A DNA stretch of 64,000 nt from Bacteroidota bacterium (lineage in GTDB: Bacteria; Bacteroidota; Bacteroidia; AKYH767-A; OLB10). Below the pieces are notes generated by a model. The model saw only the letters and a program-made list of their open reading frames with translations, did not search any database and had not been told where the DNA came from. Location: positions 744,001 through 808,000 of the forward strand of contig JADJOA010000014.1 in assembly GCA_016714005.1 (NCBI GenBank). Reading direction: 5' to 3'. The position numbers and the translations under genes were made by a program. Numbering within the stretch: the stretch's first letter is position 1; each line of letters begins with the position of its first letter. Shown here piece after piece: positions 39,486-50,071 of the stretch.

Positions 39486-40214
39486 TTATTCAATGCTGAA
39501 CTCAGCATATATTTCGCTTGATAATTTTATTTTTTGAAAGTCTAGACCCGATGGAGTAGGAGCACCTTGACTTTGCTGATCCATCATTGCCATTTCCATC
39601 TTATACATGGGTTGCGGTTGATAAACTTGCTGGTTATTTTCACGTATTAAAATTGTTTTACCAACTTTTTCGCCAATGCTCTCGCACAAATAAGTTGCTT
39701 TTGTTTTAGCAGCCTGCAATGCTTTTATTTTTAGATCTCTTTTAAAATCATCCATCTTACTGTGACTGGTGCGCGAAACATTTAAGTTTTGTGTACCCTG
39801 GTCATCTAAATAAGAAGTTAGTTTTTCTACCTGTGCACTTGAATTACATTTGATAGTAAAGGTTGATGTTGCCATAAAATCAGGCTCTTTCTTTTTCTTT
39901 CTTATCCAGTACCATTGATTTGGATCGTAACCATTTATACCATTGATGAAAATATTTTCTTTGGCGATGCCCGCTTTGTTACATGCATCTAAAAAAGATT
40001 TGCGCACATCATTAATATCAACTTTTTGTTTGTTTTTGCCGTAATATTCCTGAATGGTAACATCAACATAAATTTCATCGGGCGTTAGTTCCATTTCGGC
40101 AGTGCCGGTTACTTCAATTTTTTTTACAGGATTTACCACCTGTAGTGTTGGCGATTGAGACATAGCATTATAGGTAAGCAGTAAACCTGCAAGGGTAGAA
40201 AAAAATTTTATCAT
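39486..40214 (-). CDS. SIMPL-domain (DUF541) secreted protein
   Basis: 242 residues. Signal peptide MIKFFSTLAGLLLTYNAMSQ. The SIMPL domain is recognised by VTGTAEMELTPDEIYVDVTI at the mature N-terminus and the internal repeat-like region (TSTFTIKCNSSAQVEKL, DFKRDLKIKALQAAKTKATYLCESIGEKVGKTILI). SIMPL proteins are periplasmic or extracellular, oligomeric, with unclear functions. Ends with AEFSIE. Confidence 0.85.
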   Translation of the reverse strand: MIKFFSTLAGLLLTYNAMSQSPTLQVVNPVKKIEVTGTAEMELTPDEIYVDVTIQEYYGKNKQKVDINDVRKSFLDACNKAGIAKENIFINGINGYDPNQWYWIRKKKKEPDFMATSTFTIKCNSSAQVEKLTSYLDDQGTQNLNVSRTSHSKMDDFKRDLKIKALQAAKTKATYLCESIGEKVGKTILIRENNQQVYQPQPMYKMEMAMMDQQSQGAPTPSGLDFQKIKLSSEIYAEFSIE

Positions 40215-40454
40215 AAGTTAAATCAATTAATTGATGCTAAATATTATCTCCTCAATATGTTTATTAGAAAAGCGTTAAAGGACATGAATGGTTTTAAATG
40301 TTCTCTATTAACGCTGTAAAGGTAAATTAATTACAATACGATTTTGATAGTATGTTTAAACGTTGTAAGAATTTATTGTTATTTCATAGTGATTGATGTT
40401 TTTCTTGTTCAGCAGCAATTTGTTCCTGTTTAAAAGGGATAATTTTAAAACAAA
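40215..40454. other. Intergenic, nothing identified
   Basis: AT-rich, no coding frame or RNA gene seen. It is the upstream region of the SIMPL gene and downstream of the YraN gene. Confidence 0.5.
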
Positions 40455-40817
40455 TCACATAAACGGATAAAATGCATCTTCAATTAAAACAACCTTACTT
40501 TTTCCATTAAAAATTGTAACCGATGCAATATCATAACGAACTTCTACATTCAAATCTTTTGAAATCACATAAAAATCAGCAGAATCGGCAAGAGCGCGCT
40601 CTTTCTTTTTTGTAACGGCTTCGTAAGGTTCCCCAAAAAAATTTCCGGTGCGGGTTTTAACTTCAACTATGCTCAGAATATTTCCCTTGCGTGCTATTAT
40701 GTCAATCTCATAGCGCTGGTAGCGCCAGTTGCGCTCTACGATTTCGTAACCATGTTGCAATAAGTACTGTACAGTTTCTTCTTCACCTTGTTTGCCTGTT
40801 TGGTTATGCTGAGCCAT
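40455..40817 (-). CDS. yraN: YraN-family (UPF0102) nuclease-like protein
   Basis: 120 residues, usual size. The family core is clear: GEEETVQYLLQHGYEIVERNWRYQRYEIDIIARKGNILSIVEVKTR, including the E-x-D...ExK nuclease-like constellation (Asp of EIDII; Glu/Lys of VEVKT). Holliday-junction-resolvase-like fold, role in DNA metabolism not settled. It starts 31 bases after the LD-carboxypeptidase stop. Confidence 0.88.
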   Translation of the reverse strand: MAQHNQTGKQGEEETVQYLLQHGYEIVERNWRYQRYEIDIIARKGNILSIVEVKTRTGNFFGEPYEAVTKKKERALADSADFYVISKDLNVEVRYDIASVTIFNGKSKVVLIEDAFYPFM

Positions 40818-40847
40818 GGTTGATTTTGGATTAAGGTAATTAGGTTA

Positions 40848-41777
40848 TTAAGGTGTTAGGTTATTAAGGAATTTTAAAGATGAGTTTTCTCCCACAACAA
40901 ACTCCGCATCACAACCAAAAATCAGCGCCTGATTTATTTCTGTATGCCCGGCAGGAAAAGAAAATGCAACAGGTATCTCCATATCCCTTACATAATCATA
41001 AATAATTTCGGGAGCGGTTTTACCAAAAGGTGTTTCATTGTCTTTCATATCAGTCATACCTCCAATAAGTAATCCGGCAATGTCGTTTAGTTTTCCGCTG
41101 CGTTGCAAAGCATTCATCATGCGGTCTATATGATAAAGGTATTCATCCAGATCTTCTAAAAATAAAATTTTTCCGGTGGTATCAATATCGCTTTGTGTGC
41201 CAATGTTTGCATAAAGCATGGATAAGTTTCCGCCAATAATGGGCGCTGTTATACTGCGGTGTTTGTTAAAACCATCAAGCGAAGTTTCTGTTTGCCATTC
41301 GTAAAAAAGCTGTTCACCTTTTAATGATGACATGAATGAATCGTAACTCTGCATATTAAGTTTTTCTTTTCTGAAATTAAATGCCATAGCACTGTGTATG
41401 CTTTGCATACCAAGGTAGGTGTGTATGTGACTGTGCAAAACAGTAATGTCGCTGTAACCGCACAACCATTTTGGATTATCCATCATGGGCGTAAAATCAA
41501 CTTCGTCAACAATGCGCATGCAGCCGTAGCCGCCACGTGCGCATAAAATTGCTTTTACACTGTTGTCATCTATCATCTGTTGCAAATCGGCAGCGCGCTC
41601 ATTATCGGTTCCGCTAAACTGGTTAAGGCTTTTGTATAAATTGTTGCCAGGTGTAACTTCAAAACCTTCCTGATGCAATAAGTTAATGGCATCATTCAAA
41701 TCTTCTTTAGAAACTTTACGCGCAGGTGCTATAAGTCCAATTTTATCGCCTTGTTTTAAAAAATCGGGTTGAATCAT
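40848..41777 (-). CDS. ldcA: LD-carboxypeptidase (peptidase S66)
   Basis: 309 residues. Cleaves the terminal D-Ala from tetrapeptide muropeptides in cell-wall recycling. N-terminal KIGLIAPARKVSKED, nucleophile region GYSDITVLHSHIHTYLG (Ser), LFLEDLDEYLYHIDRMMNAL (Glu), and the C-terminal His in FPAGHTEINQALIFG. Ser-Glu-His triad of LdcA/MccF complete. No signal peptide, hence cytosolic. Divergent from metG with a 98-base spacer. Confidence 0.9.
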   Translation of the reverse strand: MIQPDFLKQGDKIGLIAPARKVSKEDLNDAINLLHQEGFEVTPGNNLYKSLNQFSGTDNERAADLQQMIDDNSVKAILCARGGYGCMRIVDEVDFTPMMDNPKWLCGYSDITVLHSHIHTYLGMQSIHSAMAFNFRKEKLNMQSYDSFMSSLKGEQLFYEWQTETSLDGFNKHRSITAPIIGGNLSMLYANIGTQSDIDTTGKILFLEDLDEYLYHIDRMMNALQRSGKLNDIAGLLIGGMTDMKDNETPFGKTAPEIIYDYVRDMEIPVAFSFPAGHTEINQALIFGCDAEFVVGENSSLKFLNNLTP

Positions 41778-41875
41778 AACTGTGGTTATCTTCGCGCAAA
41801 ATAAAGAAATAGTTTAGGTTGTTTAGATGTAAATACTTGATTTTACTCTAAGCTCTTTACCACGAACGTTAAATT

Positions 41876-43928
41876 ATGTCGCGATACTTAGTTACTGCCG
41901 CTCTGCCTTATGCTAACGGTCCTGTTCACATTGGTCACCTTGCCGGATGTTATATACCTGCCGATATTTATGTGCGCTACCTCAGATTAAAAGGTGAGGA
42001 TGTAAAGTTTATTTGCGGCAGCGATGAGCATGGTGTGCCCATTACCATTAAAGCAAAAAACGAAGGTATTACACCACAACAAGTAGTTGACAAGTACCAC
42101 AAAATGATGGGAGATGCCTTTAAGGAGTTTGGAATTTCGTTTGACATTTATTCACGCACATCCAATAAAATACATCACCAGACTGCGCAGGATTTTTTTA
42201 AAACACTTTATGATAAAGGGGTGTTTGAAGAAATTGTTTCTGAACAATTTTATGATGAAGAAGCAAAACAGTTTTTAGCTGACAGATATATTGTGGGCAC
42301 CTGTCCTAAGTGCGGCAACGAAAATGCCTATGGCGACCAATGCGAGAACTGTGGTTCATCACTTCAGCCGACTGATTTAATAAATCCAAAATCAAAACTA
42401 AGTGGAGCAAAACCTGTAATGCGCAAAACCAAAAACTGGTATTTGCCAATGGGAAAAATTCAGCAGTCGGAGGAATTTCAGGAATACATAAAACGTTTTG
42501 AAAACTGGAAGTCTAATATAAAGGGGCAATGCGATAGTTGGTTAAAGGAAGGTTTGCAACCGCGTGCAATGACACGTGATTTAGATTGGGGTGTTCCTGT
42601 TCCAATTAAAGGTGCCGAAGGCAAAGTATTGTATGTTTGGTTTGATGCACCCATTGGTTATATCTCCGCCACCAAAGAGTTACTGAACGAAAGCTGGAAG
42701 AATTATTGGTGTAACAAAGACTCTAAACTTATTCACTTTATTGGTAAGGATAATATTGTTTTTCATGCTATTATTTTTCCAATGATGTTGCAACAGCATG
42801 GCGAATTTATTTTGCCAACTAATGTTCCGGCTAACGAGTTTTTGAATTTAGAAGGAGATAAAATTTCTACATCGCGTAATTGGGCAGTGTGGTTGCATGA
42901 GTATTTGGAAGAATTTAAAAATAAACAGGATGTTTTGCGTTACACCTTAACATCTATAGCACCCGAAACAAAAGATAGTGATTTCTCCTGGAAGGATTTC
43001 AGGGGAAAAATAACAGTGAGTTAGTAGCCATACTCGGCAATTTTGTAAACCGCACGTTGGTGCTTACCCAAAAATATTATGAAGGTAAAGTGCCTGTATG
43101 CGTTGCACTAACTGATGCTGATAAAAACTGCATTGCCGAAATGCAAGGTTATCCTGCAAAAATCAGCGACTTGGTTGAGCGCTTTCGTTTGCGTGAGGCG
43201 CAAAGTGAGTTAATGAATCTTGCGCGATTAGGAAATAAATATTTGTCTGATAACGAACCTTGGAAATTAATAAAAACAGATGCAGAGCGAGTAAAAACTA
43301 TTATGAATATTTCTTTGCAGATAACTGCATACCTCGCTCCGTTGTGCGAGCCATTTCTTCCAAATACTTCCGCGAAAATTTACAGCATGCTTCAATTACA
43401 AAAAGTTAGTTGGAGTGGAATTAAAGATTTATTGCTAAAAGAAAATCATCAAACCGGAGATCCATCTTTATTATTTGAAAAATTGAAGATGATGTCATTC
43501 AAAAGCAAATAGATAAACTTCACGCATCAAAGGAAATCAGCAAACAACAGTTAGCAGTCAGCAGTGAAAGCTCACCTGAACCTAAAACTTCAGACCTTAA
43601 ACCCGAAACCTCATTTGACGACTTCTCTAAAATGGATTTACGGATTGCCACCATACTTGAAGCAGAACGTGTTCCTAAAACAGATAAACTTTTAAAACTA
43701 AAAATAGATATGGGTTTTGAACAACGTACCATCGTTAGTGGTATTGCACATTGTTTTGATCCTGATAAAATTATCGGACAGCAAGTTACCATCATAGCCA
43801 ACCTTGCGCCACGCAAAATAAAAGGCATTGAAAGTAAAGGAATGATTTTAATGGCTGAGGATGCTGATGGCAAGTTGAAGTTTGTTATGCCATCAGAAAA
43901 AACTGACAGCGGGAGTTCGGTGAAGTAG
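41876..43928 (+). CDS. metG: Methionine-tRNA ligase with C-terminal tRNA-binding domain, frameshifted
   Basis: About 684 residues. Class I synthetase charging tRNA-Met. HIGH motif in ANGPVHIGHLAG; Zn knuckle CPKCGNENAYGDQCENCG; KMSKS loop changed to DKISTSRN; anticodon-binding helices (ELVAILGNFVNRTLVLTQKYY); a C-terminal EMAP-II/Trbp111 OB-fold (MDLRIATILEAERVPKTDKLL...FVMPSEK). Frameshifts near 43003-43010 (AGGGGAAAAAT) and near 43481-43487 (GAAAAATTG, one A missing). The final domain lies in a third frame. Confidence 0.95.
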
Positions 43929-43931
43929 TAA

Positions 43932-44159
43932 CTATCTGCTAAATAATTTTTGCAGACTAACCAATGCCCACACACCTTCCAGTACCACAAAAGGCATGTA
44001 GCTTATCAGCCATGATGCATAACAACTGATTGCTGCACCAAAAAAATTAAGTAACAAATAAACTCTATCACTTGCTTTCAGCTTGCCCGATGCATTTAAA
44101 TAAAATGCAAGCAACAAAAGACTTACACCAAAAGTGCCTGTTAATGTGGAGTAACTCAT
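43932..44159 (-). CDS. CBU_0592-family small membrane protein
   Basis: 75 residues with two to three hydrophobic helices: TGTFGVSLLLLAFYLN, RVYLLLNFFGAAISCYASWLI, FVVLEGVWALVSLQKL. The pattern 'GxxGvxlLlxAfxln...yxllNxxGaxlllxsx...pfvxlEgxWaxis' matches the CBU_0592-type membrane proteins of Bacteroidota, from memory. Function unknown. Convergent with metG, stops 3 bases apart. Confidence 0.7.
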   Translation of the reverse strand: MSYSTLTGTFGVSLLLLAFYLNASGKLKASDRVYLLLNFFGAAISCYASWLISYMPFVVLEGVWALVSLQKLFSR

Positions 44160-44258
44160 TTGTGAAATTATGAATGTAGAATTATGAATTGGGTTTGCGG
44201 TTATGACGGAGAATGATTTTGAAGGAGAATTAATTCATAATTCTGCAATCATAATTCA

Positions 44259-45259
44259 TCATTTTTTTCCAAGCACTTCTTTTTCCACCCATCCTTTGCC
44301 CCAGTTTTCTTTTTCTTCGGCTGTCCATAACTCAGGATAAAAAATTCTTTTTTGAAAACGGGGAGGTAAATATTTCTGCCAGTTGGTTCCGCCAGTTGCC
44401 GGTATATCTGTGTCTCCGGCTTGTAAATAACGCACTGCAGATTTATAATGTACAAGCGGCCAAAAAACATTTACGTTTAAGTCAAGTTGTTTAAGTGCTT
44501 CAATCAGTTTTGGGTTGTGCTGATCTTGCGCTGAAAGTGATTTATATTTTTTCCAGAGATTATTATTTACACATGATTCAGCAAGAGCTATAAACTCATT
44601 GGTATACTTTTTTTCAAATTGTTTTAAGGTAAGTGTTTTCTTTCCTGTTTCAAGTTCTGTTGCTCCTTTATTCCAGTAGATGTTTTCAAACATTTCTTTA
44701 ATGTGAGATGTATCATTAAATTTTGCTCTTACATCTTTATCAACTAAATTGATAAACGATGTGGCGTAAATTTCAATCTTACGATACTGTGCACTCTGAA
44801 AACCACTTGCAGGTAATAAAGCCATTCTATACAACCGGAATTGTTCTTTCTCCATTCCGTTAATCATTATCTCAAATGATTTGGTGAGTGCTTCAAAGTA
44901 TCTGTTAATACGTGTAACACGCTCAATAAAAAATTTACATCAATTGATTCTTTCCATCCTAAATCATGTCCATTGGCTAAAATATTTCTGCCATTGTTTG
45001 CAATCTGCTCCATCTCATGCAACGATAGCCTGAAATATAATTCAGTAATTTGGTGATAGATGATAAAAATCAATTCATCCGGAAAATCAGTCTTAGGAGT
45101 TTGTAAAGTAAGTAACGTGTCAACATTTACATAGTCCCAATAGGTTGTATAGTTCGAGAGAAGCAAACCATCAAGGTAAGAATTCATGTCCTGACCCATT
45201 GATGCATACTTGTCTTGTAGCAGTTCTAAGCGTTTTAAGGTGTCATCAGAAAATTGCAT
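44259..45259 (-). CDS. Tryptophan 2,3-dioxygenase family protein, frameshifted
   Basis: About 333 residues. TDO family heme dioxygenase, cytosolic; opens the indole ring of tryptophan to N-formylkynurenine. Visible: LSNYTTYWDYVNVDTLLTLQ, IIYHQITELYFRLSLHEMEQI (family HQ..EL.F.), RLYRMALLPASGFQSAQYRKIE (the typical R..L.P..GFQS.Q.R..E), and TGGTNWQKYLPPRFQKRIFYPELW. The frame shifts at a T-run near 44930-44935 (one T missing); corrected sequence reads DVNFFIERVTRINRYFEAL. Several canonical TDO active-site residues differ in spacing, so substrate may differ. Confidence 0.8.
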
Positions 45260-45338
45260 AACGGAAAAATTTTTGTGAAAATAAGCAGTTTAACAAAAGA
45301 CTTTAGTGGTTAGGGTAATGATTATTATCAAGAAAATA

Positions 45339-45370
45339 AAAAGAGGCTGTTCAATTGAACAGCCTCTTTT
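45339..45370. terminator. Perfect-palindrome terminator
   Basis: AAAAGAGGCTGTTCAA followed at once by its exact reverse complement TTGAACAGCCTCTTTT (16-bp stem). On the minus strand it follows the YugP-like gene's stop at 45401; it precedes the TDO-like gene. Confidence 0.88.
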
Positions 45371-45400
45371 CTAAAGTTTGAAATTTGTTTAACTCAATAG

Positions 45401-46081
45401 TTAATCTCTTCTTCCGCCTAAGTAAATCATTACATAATACATAAGCGTGGCAACAGCCTGTAAAGCGGCAACAACATACGTCATAGCAGCCCACCATAAA
45501 GCATCTTTAGCTTTTGCATGTTCAGCGTTGTTTACAATTCTTGAGTTCTCAAGCCAAACCAAAGCGCGCTTGCTTGCATCAAACTCAACAGGCAATGTTA
45601 TTACTGAAAATAAAGCAGTGGTTGCAAAAAGTACTATGCCAATCAGCAGCAAAGTAGGAAAGGTATTGATAAGCAAAACTCCTCCGAGCAATACCCATGG
45701 AACCCATGTAGAGGCAATACTAACAACTGGAACCAAAGCACTACGCAATGTTAACATGCTGTACGCACGTGCATGTTGCACTGCATGCCCGCATTCGTGA
45801 GCGCTAACTGCGGCAGCAGCAGCGTTGCGACCATAGTAAACATCATGGCTCAGATTAACGGTTTTATTTGCAGGATTGTAGTGATCTGTAAGTTGACCTT
45901 CAACAGAAATAACTTTTACATCGTTAATTCCATTGTCGCGCAACATCTTATCGGCAATTTCAGCCCCACTCATGTTGGTACCCAATGTTTCCATTGAGTA
46001 TTGTTTGAATTTGCTTTTTAGTCTCATGCTTACCAACCAGCCAACGAGCATAAAGGCAATAGAAATAATGTAAATCATCAT
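45401..46081 (-). CDS. Membrane zinc metallopeptidase (YugP family)
   Basis: 226 residues. N-terminal transmembrane helix (MIYIISIAFMLVGWLVSM), zinc-binding HExxH-type motif AVSAHECGHAVQHA, then two or more hydrophobic helices (ALVPVVSIASTWVPWVLLGGVLLI, LLIGIVLFATTALFSVITLPVEFDASKRAL). This is the neutral zinc metallopeptidase family 2 (YugP) layout. Substrates unknown. Followed by a perfect terminator. Confidence 0.9.
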   Translation of the reverse strand: MMIYIISIAFMLVGWLVSMRLKSKFKQYSMETLGTNMSGAEIADKMLRDNGINDVKVISVEGQLTDHYNPANKTVNLSHDVYYGRNAAAAAVSAHECGHAVQHARAYSMLTLRSALVPVVSIASTWVPWVLLGGVLLINTFPTLLLIGIVLFATTALFSVITLPVEFDASKRALVWLENSRIVNNAEHAKAKDALWWAAMTYVVAALQAVATLMYYVMIYLGGRRD

Positions 46082-46178
46082 GTGTTTAAATTTTTTTTAG
46101 TTTGTTTTAAATGATAACAATTGTAATGTTTATTTGGTTTATCAAATGCTGTGCAATCAATTTTTAAATGCTAAAATG

Positions 46179-47221
46179 TCATTTTAACTCTTTGTATAGT
46201 ACCAAGTAAGTAGGAAAGTGGTCAGAATATCCGCCCATATATCTGCCAAAATCGTAAGTGCGGAATGGATATCCTTTATATCTGCCTGTTTTTTGTACCA
46301 TAAATTCTTTTTTAAAAATTCGCGCTTCTTTAAAGAAAAAACCGGGTTGTTTTTTTTCTAACCACGGTTGAGAAATAATTATCTGGTCAAATAAATTCCA
46401 TGAATCGTTGTATGCAAGTGTTCCAATTCCTTCTTTATAATAAGATACCCATGGGTTGTACAATCCTTTCTCTTTTACATCGCGCATATCACCAACAGAG
46501 CCCAAAACTTCAGCAACACTTGGGCTTACAGGGTCATCGTTCAAATCGCCCATGATTACAATTTTTGAAGCCCCATCTTTTTGCTGAATAGAATCAATTT
46601 TTGCTTTACCACTCCTGCTGCCTTCATACGGTAAGGCGCTGATGCTTCCTCGCCACCTCTCCGCGAGGGCCAATGATTTACGAAAATATGAATGGTTTCG
46701 CCATTATATTTTCCGGAAACATAAAGAATATCGCGTGTAAAACGTGGAGTACCATCAGTATTTTTAATATCAACAAATAAAGGTTCAGAGAAAACGGGAG
46801 TAAAATATTTTGGGTTGTAGAGCAATGCTACATCCACTCCACGCTCGTCAGGAGAGTGGTAGTGAACAACTTTGTAGTTGCGTGATTTAAGTTTTGGTGT
46901 GGCAGATAAATCTTTAAGCACAGCGTCATTTTCTATTTCTGCGCAGCCAATTAAAGACAAACCATCAGGAGAAACATCAGTTCCTATCTGAGAAAGAACT
47001 TCTTCTAGTTTGCTAAGTTTATCAATATAAACTTGAGGAGTATATCTATTTGCTCCTTCAGGTAAAAACTCCTCATCGTTTTTGTTAGGGTCATTAATAG
47101 TGTCGTACAAATTTTCTAGGTTGTAAAAACCAATCAACCCAACTTTGTATTGTTTTTTTTCCTGTGCAAAACTCACAGGACAGGTTGCAATAAACACAAC
47201 AGCTGCAATTAAATTTTTCAT
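46179..47221 (-). CDS. Secreted endonuclease/exonuclease/phosphatase-family protein, frameshifted
   Basis: About 347 residues. Signal peptide MKNLIAAVVFIATCPVSFAQ. EEP fold: GFYNLENLYDTIN, LIGCAEIENDAVLKDL (metal Glu), HSPDERGVDVALLYNP, HIFVNHWPSRRGGE, IVIMGDLNDDPVSP, and C-terminal GGYSDHFPTYLVLYK (catalytic SDH). Frame changes near 46615 (KAALR/KSGKAKIDSIQQ). Presumably periplasmic, degrading nucleic acids or phospho-compounds. Confidence 0.88.
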
Positions 47222-47288
47222 GCGTCAAAACTAATAAAACTGAATTAGCAGGCTTATGAAAGAAAAGTTAAGTGATTACAGCAAAAAA

Positions 47289-48601
47289 TTACTGGGCAGG
47301 AAAAGAAATAACAAACTCGGTTCCTTCCCCCACTTTCGATTTAAGCACTATTTCGCCATTAAGGTTTCTAACTATATCGTGGCTAATGCTTAATCCTAAA
47401 CCGGTACCATCACCGGGAGGTTTGGTTGTAAAAAAGGGATTGAAAATTTTTTCTTTAATCTCATCTGGTATTCCAATGGCGTTGTCCTTAATAGAGATAA
47501 AAATTTTCTCATTTTCAAGTTTGGTTGAAACAGTTAATTGAGGTGAATAATCAGGTGCTGTTTCAGGGTTATTTTTTTTATCGTTTAATGCATAAAACGC
47601 ATTATTGATAATGTTAAGCAATGCACGTGCAACATCTTGAGGAACGGTGCTTATCAACGGAACTTTTTCATCGTAATTCTCTATTAGTTTACATTCAAAG
47701 CCATGTATGTTTGATTTAATGCCTGCATAAGCCAAAAACAAATACTCTTTGCAAATACTGTTGAGGTTTGTCATTTCAAACTCTCCTTTGCTCAGGCGGC
47801 TATGATCAACCATTCGTTTGATAATACGGCTTGCACGGGTGCCATGCTGGTGTATACGTTCTACGTTAGCAAGTATATCTTCAAGTATTGCTTTTTGTTC
47901 CTCTGCGTTTTGCTCCGATTTATAATCAGTAATGAGTCCAGTTGTAAGTAAAGCAAAATTATTTACAAAGTTTAAAGGGTTTTGCAATTCGTGAGCAATG
48001 CCTGCGGTGAGTTGTCCTAATGATGCAAGCTTCTCCTGGCGAACAAGTTTTTCTAAAGAAAGCTCCAGTTCATGCAAAGCATCGGCAAGCTCTTTATTTT
48101 TTACGTTAAGCTCTTCTGTTCTTTTTTGTACCAAAACTCAAGCTCAGCTTCTCGGTTTTTAAGATAAGCAATGTATGATTGATTTTGGGAGCGCATACGT
48201 CTGCTGAGTGATGACATGATATCTTTTGTCATTTCAGGAAACATATTCAGCACACTGTAAAAATCATTCCTGTCTACACTTAATAATATCACATCATTGT
48301 AGGCGGTAACAGAAGAAGATCGTGGTTCATTATCAATTATTGAAAATTCACCAAAATAGTTTCCATCATTTAGCAATGCAAGCTCCTGTTCGCCATCATG
48401 CACTTTAACGGTGCCGGATACAATAATGTAAATGGAGTCGCCTGCATCGCCCTTTCTGATAATAGGCGAACTGCTCAAAAAATTTTGAACCGTGCATTTA
48501 TCGGCAAGGTGCATCAGCATGCCCGGGCTTACATGCTTAAAAAAAGATATACCGGATAGAATTTTTAAAATATTTTCTTTGTCGATGCTTTTGCCTGCCA
48601 T
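47289..48601 (-). CDS. Cytosolic sensor histidine kinase with cNMP-binding domain, frameshifted
   Basis: About 437 residues. Start chosen at MAGKSIDKENILKILSGISFF (ATG 48601). Residues ~1-140 form a cyclic-nucleotide-binding domain (GDAGDSIYIIVSGTVKVHDGEQELALLNDGNYFGEFSIIDNEPRSSSVTA). A coiled linker (RTEELNVKNKELADALHELELSLEKL) leads to the HisKA/HATPase_c core: GIAHELQNPLNFVNNF (phospho-His), N-box LLNIINNAFYAL, G-boxes DNAIGIPDEI and GDGTGLGLS. No transmembrane segment. Frame shift near 48115-48128 (GTACAAAAAAG). No response regulator adjacent. Confidence 0.88.
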
Positions 48602-48654
48602 AAAAAATTTGATGTGTAAATATAAAAAGTTTATTTTTAGATTTTTATTGCCTG

Positions 48655-49254
48655 ATGAAATCATATTTTGACACCTTAAAACCAATTGTTGTTAAAAAGT
48701 TTGAGCAATTACTTGCACCACATTTTTTTTATCACTCTTTGCAACACACTCTTGTGGTAGCTGCAACTGCCCAAACTATTTGCCAGAGAGAAAATATTGC
48801 TGAACATGAAGCAGATCTTGTAAAAACCGCAGCTTTGTTTCACGATACGGGTTTCTTTTATACAACATTTAATCATGAAGAAAAAAGTTGTGAAATAGCT
48901 TTGGAGCATATGCCCGATGCCGGTGTTTCGGAAAATGAGATGGAAGCAATTTGCCGAATTATAATGGCAACTAAAATGCCTCACAATCCCACTGATATTT
49001 TACAGGAAATTATTTGCGATGCTGATTTGGATTATTTAGGCAGTGAAGATTACGAGCCTATATCAAATTTACTTTTTAAAGAAATGAACGCACGTGGCGA
49101 AATTTATTCTGACATGTATTGGTTACAAATGCAGTTGGCTTTTTTGGAATCGCACAGGTACTTTACCCAATCATCAAAACAATTGCGAAATGCAGGGAAG
49201 GAAATTCAAATTATTAGACTAAAAAAACAAATTCAGGGAAACCTGAAAAATTAA
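48655..49254 (+). CDS. HD-domain phosphohydrolase-like protein
   Basis: 199 residues. Motifs: HSLQHTLVVAATAQTIC, AALFHDTGFFYTTFNHEE (HD), IICDADLDYLGSEDYEP. This is the HD superfamily, metal-dependent nucleotide or phosphate hydrolases. It is divergent from the cNMP-binding kinase gene with only 53 bases between start codons, so a shared promoter region and a link to cyclic-nucleotide signalling are possible, though not shown. Confidence 0.8.
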   Translation: MKSYFDTLKPIVVKKFEQLLAPHFFYHSLQHTLVVAATAQTICQRENIAEHEADLVKTAALFHDTGFFYTTFNHEEKSCEIALEHMPDAGVSENEMEAICRIIMATKMPHNPTDILQEIICDADLDYLGSEDYEPISNLLFKEMNARGEIYSDMYWLQMQLAFLESHRYFTQSSKQLRNAGKEIQIIRLKKQIQGNLKN

Positions 49255-50006
49255 ACTACCTTATTATCTTCCTTGTACCTTCTTAAAAGGTAATTCATTC
49301 CTGTTAAACTGTTCTCTATCCATTGCCATCTTAATTCTTCTTTTTCGGGGTCGGTTAAATGCCAGTTAATATTGCTTTTTCTTAAACGCTTATTAAGCTC
49401 GTAAAACACAATTCCTGCTGCCACCGAAATATTAAAGCTCTCTGTAAACCCGTACATAGGTACGGTCAATTGTATATCAGATAATTTTAAAAGCCTGGGT
49501 GTAATACCCGAGCTCTCTTGACCAAAACAAACTGCCAGTGGGTTATCAATACTTAAATTTTCGGGAGTATTATTTTCTTTTCCAGGTACAGTCGCAATTA
49601 TGCGATAACCTTTTTCTTTTAAAAGTTTAATAGATGTGAGTTGATATGCTTCATCCAATTCAACATATTTATTAACAGTCATCCATTTATATGAACCTTT
49701 ATTTACAGACTTGGCAGGTTTAAATGTACTCTGATAATTTACGATGTGAATATCCTGCATACCCAATGCTTCGCAACTTCTTATTACTGCATTTGAGTTT
49801 TGGTGATCAAAAACATTTTCAAGAACAGCAGTAATATAACGCGTTCTGTTGTTGAGTTTTTCTTCAATTTTTTCCTTTTTACTGTTTGAGATAAATTGAA
49901 GAAGCCAGTTATAGAGTTGCTGTGAGCGTAACTCAATTGGGATGTTATGTATGTGATGCTTAACCAATCTAAATGTGCAGGTGTTTTTGCAAATGTAGTG
50001 TTGCAA
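49251..50006 (-). CDS. trmH: TrmH-family tRNA/rRNA 2'-O-methyltransferase (SpoU)
   Basis: Up to 251 residues. SPOUT methyltransferase; motif 1 NRTRYITAVLENVFDHQNSNAVIRSCEALG, motif 2 AVCFGQESSGITPRLLKLSD, motif 3 LTVPMYGFTESFNISVAAGIVFYEL. Best match in type is TrmH (Gm18 of tRNA). The first ~25 residues of the longest frame do not look like the family; the true start is probably nearer LYNWLLQFIS, so the 5' end is uncertain. Its stop overlaps the HD gene by 4 bases, convergently. Confidence 0.87.
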   Translation of the reverse strand: MQHYICKNTCTFRLVKHHIHNIPIELRSQQLYNWLLQFISNSKKEKIEEKLNNRTRYITAVLENVFDHQNSNAVIRSCEALGMQDIHIVNYQSTFKPAKSVNKGSYKWMTVNKYVELDEAYQLTSIKLLKEKGYRIIATVPGKENNTPENLSIDNPLAVCFGQESSGITPRLLKLSDIQLTVPMYGFTESFNISVAAGIVFYELNKRLRKSNINWHLTDPEKEELRWQWIENSLTGMNYLLRRYKEDNKVV

Positions 50007-50071
50007 AAGCTATGGGGGTTGGTGCAAGTTAAAATATTTGAACTTTATGCAAATTTTTTGTGTGGCAAGTT

